Assembly: GCF_946479765.1 (NCBI RefSeq)
Contig: NZ_CAMLHO010000012.1
Coordinates: 17,600-81,599, forward strand
DNA from: an uncultured Aliivibrio sp.
GTDB lineage: Bacteria > Pseudomonadota > Gammaproteobacteria > Enterobacterales > Vibrionaceae
Reading direction: 5' to 3'
DNA: 64,000 nucleotides
Of the stretch, positions 47,115-55,748 are shown piece by piece. How positions within the stretch are numbered: position 1 is the stretch's first letter; each line of letters starts with the position of its first letter. The translations under genes and the position numbers were made by a program. The notes beneath the pieces are model-generated. The model saw only the letters and a program-made list of their open reading frames with translations, was not told where the DNA came from and made no database searches.

Positions 47115-47492
47115 ATGAGTTTAGTCAGCATGCCCTTTGTTGGATCAGGTCAGGATCTTGGGCTGCATATTGCTGCGAGCGTCGTCATGATAGGAAGTAT
47201 TGTCGCTATCGCGTATGGTTTCTGGAAACTTCATGAACTACCAATCAACAAAGCACACAGTAAACAACACCAACAAATAGGACTGATTACTGCCCTCACC
47301 TGGATAGGATTTGTCTGGCATTGGGTCTGGGTTTTAGCCGTGATTTGTGCTTTTGTCGATGCAGAAAAAGCATTAATTAAAATTCGTGATATTTGGCATC
47401 AACCAACTTCACCATCACAGACACAAGCACAAACGCCAATAACAGAAACTGGCACAACGCAGCCAACTCAAGAGGAGAACCACAATGCTTGA
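47115..47492 (+). CDS. Small inner-membrane protein, YiaW / DUF3302-like
   Basis: The 125-residue protein has two membrane segments (LHIAASVVMIGSIVAIAYGFW, about 15-37, and ITALTWIGFVWHWVWVLAVICAFV, about 54-78) and a polar Gln/Thr-rich tail. Its last 8 nt overlap the HlyD-like gene. This gene pair resembles yiaW-yiaV and yibI-yibH of E. coli, where a small DUF3302 protein precedes an HlyD-like adaptor. The family assignment rests on context and topology and is less certain than that of its neighbour. Confidence 0.75.
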   Translation: MSLVSMPFVGSGQDLGLHIAASVVMIGSIVAIAYGFWKLHELPINKAHSKQHQQIGLITALTWIGFVWHWVWVLAVICAFVDAEKALIKIRDIWHQPTSPSQTQAQTPITETGTTQPTQEENHNA

Positions 47493-48708
47493 GGGATTAG
47501 CGGTATGGGCTCTGTTTATTTATCTTCTTCGTCTGGTTGGAATGCCTTGGAATAAATTTACTCAAGGGTTTGCTTATATTGGTGGCGGATCTTGGCTATT
47601 ATTTGTCTGGGCGGGCTTACTTAATTTCACGCCGATGGATCTTTCTGGCGGCTCTGTGGTGCAATCTCCACATATTCAACTTCGTCCTGCGAGTACGCAA
47701 ATTAAAGGGGTTGTCACTCAGATCCACGTGAAACCAAACCAAGAGATCACAAAAGGCCAATTGGTTTATGAGATTGATGATGAGTTATATCAAATCGCAC
47801 TCAATAAAACAGAAGTCTCATTAGAAGCCAGTGATATTGCGCTTGAAGTTGCGCAGCAAAATGTGAAACTGGCACGCCAAGCTATCACCGCATCAGAAAG
47901 CGATATCGTGGTTAGCCAAAAACAAATTGAAGCAAAAAAACAAGATTTGAAGTACAAAAAACTCACATTACAACGCTATATTAAACAAAACAGTAAAGTA
48001 AAAAATACCATTACTCAAAGCACGCTAGATGAACAAGGTACCTTGGTATCCATTGGTGAAATCGAAGTGGCAAGTGCCATTGCTCAGCTAGATAAAGCCA
48101 AACTTGCCAATGAAAGAGCACTGCTTGATTTTGATAACGCAAAGCTAGGTGTAAAAGCCAAAGAAAGTGAGCTTGCAAGTGCAAAAGAAAGCGTCGCTCA
48201 AGCACAATGGAATTTGGACAACACTAAAGTCTATGCCCCTGCTGATGGTTATGTAACAAACTTTATTCTGCGTGAAGGTCAATATATTGGTGCCGTTCCG
48301 CGTATGCAAATGTACACCAATGAAAAATACGTATTAATGCGAGTTAATCATCAAGCAATACGCAATGTGACGGTTGGTCGTCCTGCTGAGTTCTCTAGCC
48401 CGGTTTATCCTGGAAAAGTGTTTGTGGCTGAGGTAGAAGGCATTGTTGAGGCAACAGGGGAAGCACAAGGTAATTTACTAGGCCGAGAAATGAATGTTCG
48501 CCAAACGACAGGATTAAACGTCAATAATAAGCACCACTTTGTACGTTTAAAACTGGAAGAAGGTGAAGGCTATGATATTCCTGTTGGCTCCGTTGGTTTA
48601 GCATGGATATCTGGAGAGAAACCCGTTGGCTTTATGGCTTTCTTAGATGTCATTCGTGGGATTATTATCCGTATGAAATCACAAATTTACTTCTTCTATT
48701 CATTGTGA
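47485..48708 (+). CDS. HlyD-family membrane fusion (periplasmic adaptor) protein, YiaV-like
   Basis: The 407-residue protein has two N-terminal hydrophobic segments (about 3-20 and 28-48) and a lipoyl-like barrel split around a long alpha-helical hairpin. VVTQIHVKPNQEITKGQLVYEIDDELY (about 72-98) leads into coiled coil (about 100-240), and TKVYAPADGYVTNFILREGQYIG (about 248-270) returns. It should connect an inner-membrane transporter to an outer-membrane channel, but no transporter gene is adjacent. GAGGAG lies 6-8 nt before the start, within the upstream gene. Confidence 0.9.
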   Translation: MLEGLAVWALFIYLLRLVGMPWNKFTQGFAYIGGGSWLLFVWAGLLNFTPMDLSGGSVVQSPHIQLRPASTQIKGVVTQIHVKPNQEITKGQLVYEIDDELYQIALNKTEVSLEASDIALEVAQQNVKLARQAITASESDIVVSQKQIEAKKQDLKYKKLTLQRYIKQNSKVKNTITQSTLDEQGTLVSIGEIEVASAIAQLDKAKLANERALLDFDNAKLGVKAKESELASAKESVAQAQWNLDNTKVYAPADGYVTNFILREGQYIGAVPRMQMYTNEKYVLMRVNHQAIRNVTVGRPAEFSSPVYPGKVFVAEVEGIVEATGEAQGNLLGREMNVRQTTGLNVNNKHHFVRLKLEEGEGYDIPVGSVGLAWISGEKPVGFMAFLDVIRGIIIRMKSQIYFFYSL

Positions 48709-48721
48709 TTTTTGGCTACTT

Positions 48722-48763
48722 TTAGCCCCATAGTTCACTCTCTCGAACTATGGGGCTTTTTTA
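48722..48763. terminator. Bidirectional terminator after the HlyD-like gene
   Basis: A 13-bp stem, AGCCCCATAGTTC (48724-48736) / GAACTATGGGGCT (48745-48757), followed by T6 on the plus strand, lies between convergent genes. Confidence 0.92.
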
Positions 48764-48810
48764 TCTTTCTATTTTTTGTAGCCGTTAGTTTAAACCCATT
48801 TCCAATATCA

Positions 48811-49605
48811 TTAATTCAACGTCTCTTTAATTTCATCAGAGCTAAAGCCATGAGAATACAGATACGCATAGGCTTTGCTTTTGTCTTTTGAGTTACTCAA
48901 ATCAAAGCGTTTTTTATCTAATCTTGCTTGGCAGTTCTCATAAAAATCAATCGAACCATCCATCTCTAGCTTTTCAATTTCTTCATCAAACGTAGATATA
49001 TCGATCAGTTTTTGTTTTAGCTCTCGTTTAATAACAGACTTACCTTTTAGCTTACGGGCAAGCTTCTCTATCTCTTTAACGAGATCCGCTTTATCGGCTT
49101 TTATTTGCATTTTAGAAGGCAGTGCTGATGCGATTGGGTGAGATTTGATTGCCTCTCGAACATCGGCAGATTTAAAGCCAAATTTAGTCAAGGTAGCATA
49201 TAGTTTATCACTCGATAATGAGTCTAAATTCATATCAGCCAATCGGTTATTCAATAATGTTATTTCACACACTTCATCGCGATTAGATACATACGCAATC
49301 GCGTCATTAACGATGGATTCATTGATCCCTTTTTCTCTCAATTTAGACAAAATAAACTGACTGCCTTTTTCGCCACTAAAGGCCATTTCAACAAAATTAA
49401 TCGCAAAGTTCTTATCTGATTTTAAATAACCACGTTCAACTAAATCATTCAAAACCGTATCAATCCATTCTTGATTATCGGTTTTAGCGATCAATTTCTT
49501 ACGTAATTCATCAATAGTTCTATCTTTGGCTTCAAGATGATAAAAAGCACTGCCATACACGTTATCAATAGTTTTTGCAGGTTTTACGGGACGTTGACTG
49601 AACAT
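48811..49605 (-). CDS. Long RecX-family-like protein
   Basis: The 264-residue protein has RecX-like three-helix repeats: YGSAFYHLEAKDRTIDELRKKLIAK and EWIDTVLNDLVERGYLKSDKNFAINFVEMAF near the N-terminus, then at least two further repeats, the last KAYAYLYSHGFSSDEIKETL. It is longer than typical RecX (about 150-170 residues). RecX proteins bind RecA filaments and limit recombination; I infer a paralogue and not the recA-linked copy, since recA is not adjacent. AGAGG lies 6-7 nt before the start. An 8-bp tandem repeat lies 18 nt upstream of the start codon and may vary expression. Confidence 0.8.
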   Translation of the reverse strand: MFSQRPVKPAKTIDNVYGSAFYHLEAKDRTIDELRKKLIAKTDNQEWIDTVLNDLVERGYLKSDKNFAINFVEMAFSGEKGSQFILSKLREKGINESIVNDAIAYVSNRDEVCEITLLNNRLADMNLDSLSSDKLYATLTKFGFKSADVREAIKSHPIASALPSKMQIKADKADLVKEIEKLARKLKGKSVIKRELKQKLIDISTFDEEIEKLEMDGSIDFYENCQARLDKKRFDLSNSKDKSKAYAYLYSHGFSSDEIKETLN

Positions 49606-49622
49606 GATGACCTCTGGTGCTA

Positions 49623-49691
49623 ATGAGCTTATGAGCTTATGAGCTTATGAGCTTATGAGCTTATGAGCTTATGAGCTTATGAGCTTATGAG
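49623..49691. repeat. Tandem octanucleotide repeat, about 8.6 copies of ATGAGCTT
   Basis: Eight perfect head-to-tail copies of ATGAGCTT fill 49623-49686, with a partial ninth (ATGAG) to 49691. The tract starts 18 nt upstream of the recX-like start codon, in its 5' untranslated or promoter region. Such tracts change length by slipped-strand mispairing. Confidence 0.97.
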
Positions 49692-49836
49692 AACCGAATT
49701 TACCGTATCCCACGCTAATATGCTATCAATCTACGCTAATAACCAAGTTTAATAATTAAAGTTATCTGTATCGATGAACGTTTTATGATATTTTCACTCC
49801 ATAACAGTAAGCAACTTCAACAATGAAAGGCACAAA

Positions 49837-50547
49837 ATGACGTCTCTTGTTCATGTAAAGCACGTATCTAAACAATATTCTGACTCAAATCAGCAAGCGA
49901 TTAATGACATCAGTTTTGATCTTAATGCAGGGCAAGTTTTAGGTTTACTCGGTCACAATGGCGCAGGAAAATCAACACTGATCAATGCCTTACTCGGTGC
50001 ACATCGCTATCAAGGTGACATTAGCATTAATGGCTTGCATCCTATCGACCAACACGCTGAGTTAATGCAGCACCTTGCTTATATTTCAGATGTAAATGTT
50101 TTACCCGAATGGATGAGCATAACGCAATTATTAAAATACACTTCAGGCATTCACCCTAGTTTTAATATTGATAAAGCGACTGCCGTTTTAGCAAATACCA
50201 ACATCAAGCTAAAAAGTACCATTAAAAGCCTATCTAAAGGCATGAAGGTACAAGTTCATTTAGCCATCGTGATTGCAACAAATACAAAAGTACTAATTTT
50301 AGATGAGCCTACATTAGGATTGGATTTATTATACCGCGATACCTTTTATCAGCATTTAACGTCTTGGTTTAACGCGGGTGAACGCTGTTTGATTATTGCA
50401 AGTCATGAGGTGTCTGAAATTGAGCGCTTATTAACGGATGTTCTAATATTAAAACAAGGCCGAATAGTGAAACAAGAAAACATGGAGAACATCCCACAGG
50501 GCACGTTAGCTAAGCTCTTTATCTCACTTCAAAAGGAGTCAATCTAA
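49837..50547 (+). CDS. ABC transporter ATP-binding protein
   Basis: The 236-residue protein has Walker A GHNGAGKST (about residues 38-46), the signature SLSKGMKVQ (about 132), Walker B VLILDEPTLGLD (about 151) and the switch His in IIASHEVSE. It fits the export-type family found with a separate permease (YtrB/CcmA-like). It shares one base with the permease start (TAATG), so the two are coupled. The substrate is unknown; a GntR regulator gene, usual for YtrA-type operons, is not adjacent. Confidence 0.92.
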   Translation: MTSLVHVKHVSKQYSDSNQQAINDISFDLNAGQVLGLLGHNGAGKSTLINALLGAHRYQGDISINGLHPIDQHAELMQHLAYISDVNVLPEWMSITQLLKYTSGIHPSFNIDKATAVLANTNIKLKSTIKSLSKGMKVQVHLAIVIATNTKVLILDEPTLGLDLLYRDTFYQHLTSWFNAGERCLIIASHEVSEIERLLTDVLILKQGRIVKQENMENIPQGTLAKLFISLQKESI

Positions 50548-51419
50548 TGCGTCCATTTCTATTTATGCTTGAAAAAGAATTCATTGAACATAAAACTGTT
50601 ACGCGTGTTCCGCTGTTTATTCTTCTTTGTGGTGTGATACTTTTTATCAGTTTGATGATGAACACAAGCCTGCAAGATAACCTATTTATTTCAGTCCAAA
50701 CTCAAGGTGATTTCACGCCATTTTCGACTGAGTTTTCTGATGATTTACAAAGGATGTCGAGTTTTATGGCTGGCATTCTGTCATTAGCGCTAACAACGAC
50801 CTACTTCTCAAAAACTCTCAGAAAAGAACGTAAAGAAGGCAGCTCTGCATTTTGGCGCAGTATGCCAATATCAAGTCAGTATACGCATGCCGTAAAACTG
50901 GCATTTGGTCTGATTGTGATCCCATTGATCTTCTCTTTACTTGTATTAGTTGCGAACCTTTGCTTCTGGATCATTAGTTTATCAAGTGACACCGTTTTAG
51001 TGATGCTTCATGAGCACACGTCCTTTATCTCGATTATCACCAACTGGCTACAATTTATGGGCCGCATGATGTTAGTTAGCCTTGTAATGTTACCGATGGC
51101 CGCGTTAATCCTTAGTATTTCACAAGTTAGTAACTCACCATTAATTGTTGTTTTTTTAGGGGGTTATGCTCTGAAAGTAATGTCTACGTGGATATTAGGA
51201 TTGGATGGGATTGCGGTGTTTTTAACGCATATTTATAAAATACCTACAACAATTTTACTCTCGAACAATCCACTAATGAGTTTTGCGAATGCAGGCATTG
51301 GCTTTCTAGTCCTTTATTTATTTATTGGGGTTATTGCTCTATTTATGAGTGTTTCTTTGTATCGTACTACTGAGCTCTCTTGGCAATCACTCAATCCAAA
51401 TTGGTTATTTACAAAATAG
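50547..51419 (+). CDS. ABC transporter permease
   Basis: The 290-residue membrane protein has about six hydrophobic segments (around 20-38, 70-88, 115-145, 170-195, 205-225 and 255-275). The arrangement of a first membrane helix, an extracytoplasmic loop and then the remaining helices is common in ABC-2 type permeases. It is translationally coupled to the ATPase gene and followed by a terminator. The substrate cannot be inferred. Confidence 0.88.
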   Translation: MRPFLFMLEKEFIEHKTVTRVPLFILLCGVILFISLMMNTSLQDNLFISVQTQGDFTPFSTEFSDDLQRMSSFMAGILSLALTTTYFSKTLRKERKEGSSAFWRSMPISSQYTHAVKLAFGLIVIPLIFSLLVLVANLCFWIISLSSDTVLVMLHEHTSFISIITNWLQFMGRMMLVSLVMLPMAALILSISQVSNSPLIVVFLGGYALKVMSTWILGLDGIAVFLTHIYKIPTTILLSNNPLMSFANAGIGFLVLYLFIGVIALFMSVSLYRTTELSWQSLNPNWLFTK

Positions 51420-51448
51420 TTTATCTGCACCTTAGCAAACATGCTATA

Positions 51449-51484
51449 AAAAAGGGAGAGACTAATTAGTCCCTCCCTTTTTTA
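51449..51484. terminator. Bidirectional terminator between the ABC permease and EAL genes
   Basis: An imperfect palindrome (AAAAAAGGGAGAGACT / AGTCCCTCCCTTTTTT, one A-C mismatch, AATT loop) lies between convergent genes. Confidence 0.9.
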
Positions 51485-51495
51485 TTGAATCAGCT

Positions 51496-52926
51496 TTATC
51501 GTTTTACGATTGCATAAAACTCATTAAGAGGCATCGGTTTGAAGTACAAGAAACCCTGATGCGATGATATATTCAAATCATTCAGGATCTGTTTCTGATT
51601 CTTATTTTCAACCCCCTCAGCCACCAGATTTATATTCAAATTATTCGCCAATAAAATGATGTTCTCTAATATTTTCAGAGATTGTTTACTAGTTTCAATA
51701 TCATCAATAAATGATTTATCAATTTTCACAAAATCAAACTGATAATAATTCAAATACTGCAATGATGAATACCCGGTTCCATAATCATCTAACGCAAACT
51801 TAACCCCGATTTTTCTGAATTTTTTCATGTATGAAATGATTTTATGTCTATCTTCAAATTCAGTCGATTCGGTAAACTCTAAAACTAATACAAACTTGTC
51901 ACACAACTGCTTGCACAAAAGGTATATATCATCATCATACAGACAGCTTTCCGTTAAATTAACGCTGATCCTTAACTCACTTTTTGGACTATTTTTATAG
52001 CATACATTTAATTGTGTTAATAACGATTTGGTCATTGCATTCATCAAGCCAAATTTTTCAACCTTAGGAATAAACTCGAAGGGTGGGATAATCTTCCCTT
52101 TGTCAGTTATCCAACGAGCCAGTACTTCACCACCAATAATGTGTTCTTTTCCATTCACAATCGGTTGAACAAATGGTTTGATTCTATTGTTATTTATCGC
52201 CTTTTTAAGCTTAAAAAAGTCCGGATTAAATAAAATATTTTTTACCAACAATACTTCTAGCAATGCCATTGCCAACAACGAAATAACAATAATGAGTCGA
52301 TTATCTATCAAATAATGTTTCATTGAAGACAGCACATCGTATTTAAGTAAAATTAAAAAATCGTACTTCACTGACGGATAATTTCCATCATCACTCGATA
52401 CATGTCTTCCAAACTGATTATCTTTTGATAGAGTGTATTCCAGATTAGATAACGTCACATGGCCTACACGGCTTTCTTCTAAATCAAAAGGGATCCCTTT
52501 CATGAAAAATTGAATGCCATTATTATCATCATAACGATGGTAATAAGAGATGCTTGGCAGACCCGTTAATGCGTTTTTTTCTTTTATATGGATCTCTTTT
52601 TCTGGTGCTATTTTCTTCGATATGTTCATACCAACAAGTGAACTGCAATAATATTGACCATTTCGAATAATAGAAATACTATTTATCGTAGGACTTAATG
52701 CCACTATCTTTTGCAAAGATAACATCATATCCTGGCAGTTTTTATCTTTAAATTGTTCCAGTTCTTGAACCGTTTCTTTCGCTTTATCCAACTTAACTTC
52801 AATCTTTGCTATAGTGCCTGCAACATTAGATTCAACAAACCTTTTATAGTCGGAAAAAATCACATATTTAGACGCTATAAAAATGACAAATATCCAAACG
52901 AGGTATCTATTACAGATAAATTTCAT
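51496..52926 (-). CDS. Membrane CSS-motif / EAL c-di-GMP phosphodiesterase
   Basis: The 476-residue protein has an N-terminal membrane segment, a periplasmic CSS-motif sensor (about 30-200, YYCSSLVG near residue 93), a second membrane segment (LIIVISLLAMALLEVLLV, about 212-230) and a cytoplasmic EAL domain (about 240-475). The catalytic set is present: GGEVLARW, ISVNLTES, LEFTEST, ALDDYGTGYSSL, VKIDKSFID, AEGVEN and QGFLYFKP. It should degrade c-di-GMP; CSS cysteines are redox sensors in related proteins. Its start codon abuts the stop of the upstream cyclase gene with no spacer. Confidence 0.93.
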   Translation of the reverse strand: MKFICNRYLVWIFVIFIASKYVIFSDYKRFVESNVAGTIAKIEVKLDKAKETVQELEQFKDKNCQDMMLSLQKIVALSPTINSISIIRNGQYYCSSLVGMNISKKIAPEKEIHIKEKNALTGLPSISYYHRYDDNNGIQFFMKGIPFDLEESRVGHVTLSNLEYTLSKDNQFGRHVSSDDGNYPSVKYDFLILLKYDVLSSMKHYLIDNRLIIVISLLAMALLEVLLVKNILFNPDFFKLKKAINNNRIKPFVQPIVNGKEHIIGGEVLARWITDKGKIIPPFEFIPKVEKFGLMNAMTKSLLTQLNVCYKNSPKSELRISVNLTESCLYDDDIYLLCKQLCDKFVLVLEFTESTEFEDRHKIISYMKKFRKIGVKFALDDYGTGYSSLQYLNYYQFDFVKIDKSFIDDIETSKQSLKILENIILLANNLNINLVAEGVENKNQKQILNDLNISSHQGFLYFKPMPLNEFYAIVKR

Positions 52927-54255
52927 TTACTTCACCTCTTCTAGTACAGTCACTCTGTTTCTTCCAGAATTCTTTGATTGATATAAGGCTGTATCAGCTA
53001 GTTTAAAAGCCTTTTTAAAAGAGATCCCTTTACCTGTCGTCGCACCAATTGACACAGAAACAGTAATACCTGAAATCGGATCTATGCAGATAGAGTGTCG
53101 AATGGCTTCTGTACGACTGATCAACCCAGTGTATGATATATCATTTAATACAATCACAAACTCTTCTCCACCCCAACGAATTGCTAAGTCATTCTTTCTT
53201 ACATGCTTTTGTAACCGCCTGCATACTTCTTGAATAACCACATCTCCTTTCGAATGCCCCAATTCGTCATTAATTAATTTAAAATTATCAATATCTATAA
53301 TAATAACTGATTTACCTGACATTCTATTTAATTTAGTTTCATGAAAATCACGACGATATAATCCTGTCATTTGGTCTATAGAGTAATAATTAAAAAAGTG
53401 AGACCATGATCTTTCAACAACAAAGAATATACTTGTCATAAATAAAGAAAACATCGCGCTTACAAATAAAACCAATGCCATATTTATGGATACTTTCAAT
53501 TCATTATCAATAGGCGTACAAGGTATTTCTATTGTTTCTTGCTGTATCAGAAACTTATCTAAACCAGAATAATACTCTAAAAAAACATTTCTTCTTTTAT
53601 TAAATTCATCTAACCAATGAATGAACATTGTATGACTTAAATCAACTAAAACCATGGCTTCTAAGGCTTTATTCACATATACTGGATAAAAAATAGTTCT
53701 CATTTTTTTAGAAGAATGCATTTCTATATAAGGCTCAGTCAATTTTAAGTCGCATTGTGAAAAGGCTTGATAGTTTTTAGACATCTTTTCATTTTCTAAT
53801 ATTCTATTTATCCAATTTTCATCAAATTTATATCTTGAATTTAAATCAATATGCACATCACCTAATGGTTTAACATATGCATTATTTACATTTGATGCTG
53901 ATTTTTGTAATACCGTAATCCCACAATAACCCTCTTTAATGTTGAGTTTAATCTCCTCTTCTAAACGATTAATACCACATGAGAGTTTTTTTATTTTACC
54001 ACTTTCATTTACCATCACCGATACCTGTTCAATCATATGAATGCCTTCCTTCATATCGACTGAACTTGTATTTAAATAAAAAGGGGTTACCTTTCTGATC
54101 GTATCATAAAGTTTAGTTATTTTTTGGTGGAACTCCATTTTAAATGAACTTGCTTCTAAGCTATTATATTGATATAACCCATAAACAGATAGTAAGAACA
54201 TACACAAGAAAACCTTCCAATACATACTTTTAATGATCAATTTATTATGTTTCAT
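52927..54255 (-). CDS. Membrane GGDEF diguanylate cyclase (second of a tandem pair)
   Basis: The 442-residue protein has a membrane segment at about 10-28, a periplasmic region of about 230 residues without a family I recognise (EGIHMIEQVSVMVNESGKIKKLS near residue 67), a second membrane segment (about 258-280) and a GGDEF domain with RWGGEEF at about residue 362. The inhibitory I-site is present (RKND five residues before). It should synthesise c-di-GMP under product feedback. It overlaps the upstream cyclase by 11 nt and abuts the EAL gene. Confidence 0.93.
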   Translation of the reverse strand: MKHNKLIIKSMYWKVFLCMFLLSVYGLYQYNSLEASSFKMEFHQKITKLYDTIRKVTPFYLNTSSVDMKEGIHMIEQVSVMVNESGKIKKLSCGINRLEEEIKLNIKEGYCGITVLQKSASNVNNAYVKPLGDVHIDLNSRYKFDENWINRILENEKMSKNYQAFSQCDLKLTEPYIEMHSSKKMRTIFYPVYVNKALEAMVLVDLSHTMFIHWLDEFNKRRNVFLEYYSGLDKFLIQQETIEIPCTPIDNELKVSINMALVLFVSAMFSLFMTSIFFVVERSWSHFFNYYSIDQMTGLYRRDFHETKLNRMSGKSVIIIDIDNFKLINDELGHSKGDVVIQEVCRRLQKHVRKNDLAIRWGGEEFVIVLNDISYTGLISRTEAIRHSICIDPISGITVSVSIGATTGKGISFKKAFKLADTALYQSKNSGRNRVTVLEEVK

Positions 54256-55576
54256 GTTGATTCTTATTTATGGTAACTCGGTTACGTCCTGAGTTTTTTG
54301 ATTGATAAAGAGCAAGATCAGCTCGTTGTATTGCATCTATTACGGGTTCTGATTCTTTTTTCTCGACCCCTCCCAAAGAAATTGTAACTGCAATATTATC
54401 AATTAATTCAGATTCTATACATAAGCGTAATTTTTCTGCTTTATTAACAAAATCACTTATGTGCATATAAGGGAAAATAATAATAAATTCTTCCCCTCCC
54501 CACCGAATTGCAATATCTTTCTCTCGAATGTGTTTACGAATTCGAAAAGCAACTTGTTTTATAACATTGTCACCAACATCATGACCATAACTATCATTAA
54601 CTCGTTTAAAGTGATCGATATCTATCATTAAAATATAGGTACTATCTAACTGGTCTAATTTGGTTTCATAAAAATCTCGACGATAAAAATTCGTCATAGC
54701 ATCATAATGCAATCGACGTTCAATTTTCAAAAAGCAAATATGAATAAATATGATAATTAAATAAACTATCGTTGTAATATATATACTTACCAAGAACACC
54801 TTGTTAACATCAACACTAACATTATAAACTGCATTTTCTGATGAATAAGGTAATATTATATTAAACGTTAACCAACTTATTCCATTTTTATTATCAATAA
54901 AGACCCATTTCTTATCGTCAAACTCTCTGATTAATTCTTGATTCCAATCTTCTTTTATATCAATAATAATAACGGAAACTAATTTTTGTTCTAAATAAAT
55001 AGGATAAATAATGGAATGTATTTCCTCATTAGTACCTAATTCTTTATATGCCTCAGTTATTTTAATATCATCGCGATGAAACCCTTTATAAGTTTCATTT
55101 AAATCCTCTAATTGAACAATACGATCTAGCATAAGGCTATCATGTAAATTCTTGTCGTTAAAAGTTATGTAGATATCTCTTAATGGTTTAAAGTACGAAT
55201 TTCCTGTATTTTCATCATGTAATTTTTCAACAACGGCAATAGACCATAGATATTTTTTATTTATTACTTCAGATAAGCTTTGATGTAGTAAACTTATTGC
55301 TGGTGATAATACTTTTACTAAACCCGCTTTATTAACAATAACACCAACATTATTAATTTCATGAATCCCCTCACTAAGCTGAATTTTATTTGCATTAATA
55401 TAGTACCCATGAAATCTCTTCGTAACATCGACAATGTTTTGGTATTTTATCTCCATATTTTTCTCTAGGAGAGATATGGAAAAAACGTTGTAATATAATA
55501 GAGATAAAAACACACCTATAAAAATAATAGGGTACAAACTTACCTTATATTGTTTTAACACATTAGCTTTATTCAT
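54245..55576 (-). CDS. Membrane GGDEF diguanylate cyclase (first of a tandem pair)
   Basis: The 443-residue protein has the same layout as its downstream neighbour: membrane segments near 12-30 and 258-280, a periplasmic domain with EGIHEINNVGVIVNKAGLVKVLS near residue 68, and a C-terminal GGDEF domain with RWGGEEF and an I-site (REKD). The shared periplasmic pattern indicates a tandem gene duplication followed by divergence. It is the first gene of a three-gene c-di-GMP unit. The ligand of the sensor domain is unknown. Confidence 0.93.
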   Translation of the reverse strand: MNKANVLKQYKVSLYPIIFIGVFLSLLYYNVFSISLLEKNMEIKYQNIVDVTKRFHGYYINANKIQLSEGIHEINNVGVIVNKAGLVKVLSPAISLLHQSLSEVINKKYLWSIAVVEKLHDENTGNSYFKPLRDIYITFNDKNLHDSLMLDRIVQLEDLNETYKGFHRDDIKITEAYKELGTNEEIHSIIYPIYLEQKLVSVIIIDIKEDWNQELIREFDDKKWVFIDNKNGISWLTFNIILPYSSENAVYNVSVDVNKVFLVSIYITTIVYLIIIFIHICFLKIERRLHYDAMTNFYRRDFYETKLDQLDSTYILMIDIDHFKRVNDSYGHDVGDNVIKQVAFRIRKHIREKDIAIRWGGEEFIIIFPYMHISDFVNKAEKLRLCIESELIDNIAVTISLGGVEKKESEPVIDAIQRADLALYQSKNSGRNRVTINKNQHET

Positions 55577-55748
55577 AAAATGACTTACACATAATAATAA
55601 ACATCGTAATTACGGATTCTGTATAAACATCATCCATTAATGAATTTATCTATTCCTTTATTGGATTTCTGTATATCCTATACCCAACAATTATTAAAGT
55701 CGCTATGATTTAAGTTAACCATAACGACTTAATCATCGACAAAGAAAA

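Noticed and set aside
47030..47236. 68-aa frame overlapping the YiaW-like gene
   Set aside because: It overlaps the better-supported 47115-47492 frame, lacks a ribosome binding site and has no membrane or family pattern.
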